Assembly: GCA_963841695.1 (NCBI GenBank)
Contig: CAWJDQ010000005.1
Location: forward strand, 124,001-188,000
Length of the DNA stretch: 64,000 nucleotides
Source: RYN-230 sp963841695
Lineage (GTDB): Bacteria; Actinomycetota; Actinomycetes; Streptosporangiales; Streptosporangiaceae
Direction: 5' to 3'
This document shows positions 60,629-64,000 of the stretch, in pieces. The notes under the pieces are model-generated. The model was not told where the DNA came from, did not search any database, and was given only the letters and a program-made list of their open reading frames with translations. A program made the position numbers and the translations under genes. Position 1 is the first letter of the stretch. The number at the start of each line of letters is the position of its first letter.

Positions 60629-62901
60629 ATGAGCCCTGGTCAGGCGGAAGGCGCGCAGGCCGAGCGAGACTCTGCCGAGCGCCATTTCGGCGAGGTGATC
60701 GCCGCGCTGGACGGCCATCCCCCCGGACGCCCGGGGCAGCGCCCGGCCGGGCCGGACCCGGTCCGGCCCGGCTCGGCCCTGACCGTCCAGCGCGGCGTGG
60801 CGCTGTTCGACGCCCAGCTGGCCAGCCGCCATCTCGATCTGGCCGCGCGCTGGCTGCGGGCCCGCGGGGCCGGCGTACTACACGATCGGGTCATCCGGGC
60901 ACGAGGGGAACGCCGGCGTGGCCGCGGCGCTGCGGGTCACCGACCCAGCCCTGCTGCACTACCGGTCGGGCGCGTTCTACCTGGCCCGGTGCCAGCAGGC
61001 CACGCCGCCCCGGGACGGGATCCGCGATGTCCTGCTCGGGCTGGTGGCCGCGGCGGAGGAGCCCATCGCCGGCGGCCGCCACAAGGTGTTCGGGCACCGG
61101 CTGCTGCACGTCATCCCGCAGACCTCGACCATCGCCTCGCACCTGCCCCGGGCCCTCGGCCTGGCCTTCGGCCTGGACCGGGCGGCCCGGCTCGGCCTGC
61201 CCGCGGAGTGGCCCGCGGACGCGATCGTGGCCGCCAGCCTGGGCGACGCGTCGCTGAATCACTCCACCGCGGCCGGCGTGATCAATGCCGCTGCCTACTG
61301 CGCCTACCAGCATCTGCCGCTGCCGCTGCTGCTGGTGATCGAGGACAACGGGATCGGCATCAGCGTGCGGACCCCGGCCGGCTGGGTCCGCGCCGCCACC
61401 CAGTCCGTCCCGGGCTTCGGCTACTTCCATGCGGACGGGTCTGATCTGGCCGCCGTGTACGACGCGGCGCTCGCCGCCGCGGCGTGGGTCCGGGAACGGC
61501 GCTCCCCCGCGTTCCTGCATCTGGCCGTGGTGCGGCTCGGCGGGCACGCCGGCTCGGACGTGGAGACCGGCTACCGGGAGGCGGCCGCGGTGGCCGCGGA
61601 CCTGGCCGCTGACCCCCTGGTCGGCACGGCCCGGCTGCTGGTGAGCGCGGGCGCGCTGACGCCGGCCGAGGTAAGCGAGCGGTATGAGGAATCGCGGGCC
61701 CGGATCCTCGGCCTCGCGGCCGAGGTGGCGGGGAGCCCGCGGCTGGTCACCGCCGCCGAGGTGATGTCCCCCCTCGCGCCGCATCATCCCGAGCAGGTCT
61801 GGGCCGGTGCCTGCCTGGCGGCGGGATCGGCGCGCCGGGACGAGGCGTTCGCCGGGCGGCTGCCCGAATCGGCGGGCGGGCTCACCCTGGCGCAGTCGAT
61901 CAACGCGGCGCTGGCCGATGCCCTGGCCGCCCGGCCCGGCCTGCTGGTCTTCGGCGAGGACGTGGCCCGCAAGGGCGGCGTGTACGGGGTGACCCGCGGG
62001 CTGGCCCAGCGGTTCGGGGCCGCGCGGGTGTTCGACACCCTGCTCGATGAGCAGTCCATCCTGGGCCTGGCCCTGGGGGCAGGCCTGGCCGGCCTGCTGC
62101 CGGTCCCGGAGATCCAGTACCTCGCGTACCTGCACAACGCCGCGGACCAGATCCGCGGCGAGGCCTCGACCCTGTCGTTCTTCTCGCAGGCCCAGTACCG
62201 GAACCCGATGGTGCTGCGCATCGCCGCGCTCGGCTACCAGGAAGGCTTCGGCGGCCATTTTCACAACGACAACGCGCTGGCCAGCCTGCGGGACATCCCC
62301 GGCCTGATCGTGGCCTGCCCGGCCCGGCCCGACGACGCGGCGGCCATGCTGCGGACCTGCCTGGCCGATGGCCGAGGCGGACGGGCGCGTCTGCGTGCTG
62401 CTCGAGCCCATCGCCCTGTACCACACCAGGGACCTGCACCAGGCCGGTGACGGGGGCTGGCTGGCCCGCTACGATCCGCCGGGGCTGTGGCCGGCCGGCT
62501 ACGTCCCGCCCGGCCGCGCGCGCGGCTACGGCCACGGGCGCGACCTCACCATCATCACGTTCGGCAACGGGCTGCGGATGAGCCTGCGGGTGGCCGCCCG
62601 GCTGGCCACCGCCGGCGTCGGCTGCCGGGTGCTGGACCTGCGCTGGATCGCGCCGCTGCCGGCGGAGGACATCCTGCGCGAGGCCTCGGCCACCGGCCGG
62701 GTGCTGGTGGCCGACGAGACCCGGCGCACCGGCGGGGTGTCCGAGGCCGTCATCACCACCCTGGTCGACGCCGGGTTCACCGGGCGGATCACCCGCGTTA
62801 ACAGCGAGGACAGCTTCATCCCGCTGGGCGAGGCCGCGCAGGCTGTGCTGCTGTCCGAGACGTCCATCGAATCCGCAGCACGCTCCCTGTTGCCCCAGTA
62901 A
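60629..62901 (+). CDS. Fused alpha-beta E1 of a 2-oxoacid dehydrogenase, two frameshifts
   Basis: About 757 residues. The alpha half contains the thiamine-diphosphate motif GDASLNHSTAAGVINAAAYC AYQHLPLPLLLVIEDNG (~205-245); the beta half starts near 415 and has GEDVARKGGVYGVTRGLAQR FGAARVFDTLLDEQS and the PEIQYLAYLHNAADQIRGEA segment, ending with a transketolase C-domain (GLRMSLRVAARLATAGVGCR). It would decarboxylate a branched or aromatic 2-oxoacid onto a lipoyl E2. No E2 or E3 is in view. +1 bases lie near 60874 and 62367. ATG 60629 is leaderless-like. Confidence 0.87.
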
Positions 62902-62918
62902 TCCCGGCCGGCCCTGTC

Positions 62919-62924
62919 TATGCT
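62919..62924 (+). promoter_or_regulatory. -10 element of the AAA ATPase gene
   Basis: TATGCT, then GCTCCC, then the GTG at 62931. The same six-base spacing as at other leaderless genes here supports this start. Confidence 0.45.
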
Positions 62925-62930
62925 GCTCCC

Positions 62931-64000
62931 GTGGGGATTCTGGGAATACCCAGGGGACTTTTCGCTATCCGGCCGTGGCCCGCGGCCTGCCTGGGCCCCC
63001 GGCCGGAACTTACCGACGTCGCCCGGCTGGCCGGGCGGGTGCTCAGCCTGGCTGTGGCCGCGGCCCGGGCGCAGGACGCGCCGGTTCAGCGTGCCCTGGC
63101 CGCCCACCTCGGCCCGCAGGCCGCGGGGTGGCCGGTGGCCACCGCGTCGTGGCCCGCGTTCGACCAGGTCAACGTCCAGGCGGGGGTGGACGCGTGGCTC
63201 GCGGGCCCCGGCCTGCGGCACGAACTGCTCGGCCTGACCGGCGTCCGCCACGGCCCCGTGGACCTGGCTGACCTCACCGCGGCCAGCCTTCCGCGGTCGC
63301 CGGCCAGCATCCCGGGGATCGGCAGTATCACCACCGCCGCCCGTCCCGCCGGGCCCGGCGGGATGACCCGCGCGTGCGTCACCTGCGGCCTCTACCTGGT
63401 GCAGCAGGCCGGCCAGCGGTCGGCCGTGCTGCTCCGCGGCCCCGCGGACGACGACCCGCGGGTGACGGTCAGCGTGCAGGTCACCGCGCCGGATCCGGCC
63501 ACGGCCGGGCAGATCCTGGATCAGATCCGCACGCTGGCCACCACGCACAACGTCTACCGCGGGCAGCTGATCTCGTTCGACGCTGACGCCCGCGGGCCGG
63601 CCGGCGGCAGCGTGCTGGAGTTCGCGGACCGGCCGCAGCTCGACCGGGCCACGGTGATCCTGCCCCCGGACCTGCTGGACGGTATCGAGCGCCAGGTCCT
63701 CGGCATCGCCCGGCACTCGGGCCAGCTCAGCGCCAGCGGCCAGCATCTCCGGCGGGGCGTGCTGCTGCACGGGCCGCCGGGAACCGGCAAGACCCACACC
63801 GTCCGGTACCTGATCGGCCAGCTGCCCGGCGTCACCGCGATCGTGCTGTCCGGCGCCGCGCTGGGGTACATCAGCCAGGCCTGCGCGATCGCCCGCACCC
63901 TGCAGCCCTCGATCGTGGTGGTGGAGGACGCCGAACTGGCCGCCGGGCCGCGCGGCCCGCACTCGCCGCTGCATCCCTCGCTGCTCCAGCTGCTCAGCGA
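62931..64000 (+). CDS. AAA-family ATPase, N-terminal part, cut by right edge
   Basis: At least 356 residues, open to the window end. From GTG 62931 the frame reads GILGIPRGLFAIRPW onwards. A long N-terminal region (~1-250) without a family I know leads to an AAA module: LPPDLLDGIERQVLGIARHS (linker helix), Walker A LLHGPPGTGKTHTVRYL (~283), then IVLSGAALGYISQACAIART and Walker B IVVVEDAELAAGP. The AAA part resembles FtsH/CDC48-like clade members. It lies 30 bases after the E1 gene, with its own promoter-like element. The true domain set needs the sequence to the right. Confidence 0.75.
   Translation, partial: MGILGIPRGLFAIRPWPAACLGPRPELTDVARLAGRVLSLAVAAARAQDAPVQRALAAHLGPQAAGWPVATASWPAFDQVNVQAGVDAWLAGPGLRHELLGLTGVRHGPVDLADLTAASLPRSPASIPGIGSITTAARPAGPGGMTRACVTCGLYLVQQAGQRSAVLLRGPADDDPRVTVSVQVTAPDPATAGQILDQIRTLATTHNVYRGQLISFDADARGPAGGSVLEFADRPQLDRATVILPPDLLDGIERQVLGIARHSGQLSASGQHLRRGVLLHGPPGTGKTHTVRYLIGQLPGVTAIVLSGAALGYISQACAIARTLQPSIVVVEDAELAAGPRGPHSPLHPSLLQLLS

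Overview
This is a very GC-rich window from an actinomycete-type chromosome (Actinomycetota). The lineage is suggested by GlnE next to a GlnA2-type glutamine synthetase, a large AfsR/SARP regulator, an F420-dependent NADP reductase, a mycosin-like protease, MMPL exporters, and many genes that look leaderless (TANNNT, six bases, then ATG or GTG). I cannot name a genus from sequence alone. I see no rRNA, tRNA, CRISPR array, integrase or transposase.

Layout. 1-8.2 kb holds nitrogen and NAD metabolism: partial glnE, a SARP-NB-ARC-TPR regulator and glnA2 on the minus strand, with nadE divergent. 8.2-18.6 kb is mixed housekeeping and accessory: a DUF2891 protein, PhzF, two MFS transporters (one paired with a TetR), panB, a lipoprotein, a Clp_N/HTH protein with a palindrome on its own promoter, the F420-NADP reductase and a hypothetical. 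18.9-27.1 kb is a plus-strand organosulfur operon: an SsuC/B/A-like ABC transporter, an SsuD-like monooxygenase, an FMN reductase, a second NtaA/DszA-type monooxygenase, a flavin reductase and an FAD/NAD(P)-binding protein. A PrpB-like lyase follows.

28.1-38.4 kb is a dihydroxyacetone/glycerol island. It holds a PTS-dependent Dha kinase (dhaK, dhaL) with DhaM-EIIA, HPr and Enzyme I as separate genes, an IclR regulator, and glpF-glpK-glpD. A decayed copy of the glpK 5' end lies upstream of glpF. Nearly every gene here is broken by single-base indels, roughly ten times denser than elsewhere, while catalytic motifs survive between breaks. I read this as mostly base-calling or assembly error, but decay cannot be excluded.

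38.4-50.1 kb holds two tandem-YbjQ proteins, a small protein divergent from map by 20 bp, a mycosin-like protease with an overlapping membrane-anchored partner, and a minus-strand set of two MMPL transporters, a kinase-less sensor-domain protein, a small TM/coiled-coil protein and an ArsR regulator. 50.3-64 kb holds a histidine phosphatase, cutA, a GntR-controlled FAH-fold hydrolase with a LIV-type ABC importer (including a permease-ATPase fusion), a secreted-repeat lipoprotein, an esterase, a fused alpha-beta 2-oxoacid dehydrogenase E1, and the start of an AAA ATPase cut by the right edge.

Two window-wide signatures stand out. Several unrelated genes carry tandem repeats with a unit of exactly 15 bp (five codons), mostly at their 5' ends. 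Several regulators sit beside clear inverted repeats that probably are their operators.
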